Origin: Pseudomonas sp. CFII64
Lineage (GTDB): Bacteria > Pseudomonadota > Gammaproteobacteria > Pseudomonadales > Pseudomonadaceae
Reading direction: 5' to 3'
DNA: 64,000 nucleotides
Assembly (NCBI RefSeq): GCF_000416235.1
Contig: NZ_ATLO01000003.1
Location: forward strand, 124,001 to 188,000
Part shown: positions 63,964 to 64,000 of the stretch, in pieces
Layout of the letters: every line of letters starts with the position of its first letter
Position numbering within the stretch: the stretch's first letter is position 1
Program-made: the position numbers and the translations under genes
Notes under the pieces: model-generated
What the model was told of the DNA's origin: nothing
What the model saw: the letters and a program-made list of their open reading frames with translations, nothing else
The model's database searches: none

Positions 63964-64000
63964 TTACTCGGCCAGGCTTTTACTCACCACTTCGTACACG
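63964..64000 (-). CDS. C-terminal end of an unidentified gene
   Basis: Eleven codons, VYEVVSKSLAE, end in TAA at 63966-63964, followed by a terminator. The fragment is too short to assign. Confidence 0.5.
   Translation of the reverse strand, partial: VYEVVSKSLAE

Overview
The window is a contiguous piece of a Pseudomonas chromosome, most likely from the fluorescens/syringae side of the genus. The reasons are: the gene order clpX-clpP-tig-tRNA(Leu,His,Arg)-folD and cysS-glnS-ppiB-lpxH; AcnB, a ~1,620-residue NAD-glutamate dehydrogenase, and MiaE; GC around 60 %; and many Pseudomonas-type REP palindromes (core like CCGGCTAAAGCCGGTCCTAC) in the gaps. No phage, plasmid, CRISPR array or complete insertion sequence is present. 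Coordinates below use corrected start codons where the ribosome-binding site decides.

Layout. 1-3.3 kb: proteostasis genes clpX (partial), clpP and tig, then three tRNA genes, all on the minus strand. 3.6-4.4 kb: folD. 4.5-12.8 kb: a six-gene ABC importer with the exact gene content of the rhizobial glycerol system GlpSTPQUV (two different ATPases, two permeases, a DUF2160 membrane protein, a ~590-residue binding protein). It faces a sigma-54 activator of the AcoR type; between them lie a sigma-54 promoter and six TGAACA boxes. 12.9-17.5 kb: cysS, glnS, ppiB and lpxH. 17.6-22.5 kb: a MarR-controlled tripartite drug pump with two palindromic operators on its promoter. 22.6-24.7 kb: miaE, a universal stress protein behind an Anr/FNR-like box, and a DUF1289 protein. 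24.8-27.7 kb: acnB with a structured leader. 27.8-28.7 kb: a gene-free inverted-repeat element holding an IS481 transposase remnant. 28.8-33.6 kb: gdhB.

34-36.4 kb: a lower-GC gene for a secreted GbpA/CBM-like protein without the lytic oxidase domain, a small acidic protein and an amidohydrolase. 36.7-43.5 kb: a MoxR-DUF58-DUF4381-VWA-VWA/TPR-BatD operon. 43.6-49.1 kb: sbcD-sbcC and a glutathione S-transferase. 49.1-50.1 kb: three very small genes. 50.2-58.8 kb: a probable sugar-acid (aldonate) catabolic island with a beta-propeller lactonase, two related MFS permeases, an AraD1/FAH-family enzyme, an IlvD/Edd dehydratase and an FCD-type GntR regulator, with a TNGTNNNACNA operator between the divergent dehydratase and permease genes. 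58.9-62.4 kb: an RND/MMPL exporter paired with a YCF48-type propeller protein. 62.8-63.7 kb: an omptin outer-membrane protease, with a partial gene at the right edge.

The most notable points are a REP element read in frame inside the sigma-54 activator with a near-identical copy just after the gene, the sigma-54/TGAACA control region of the importer, the oxidase-less GbpA-like protein, the omptin in a Pseudomonas, and several new candidate regulatory hairpins and operators.
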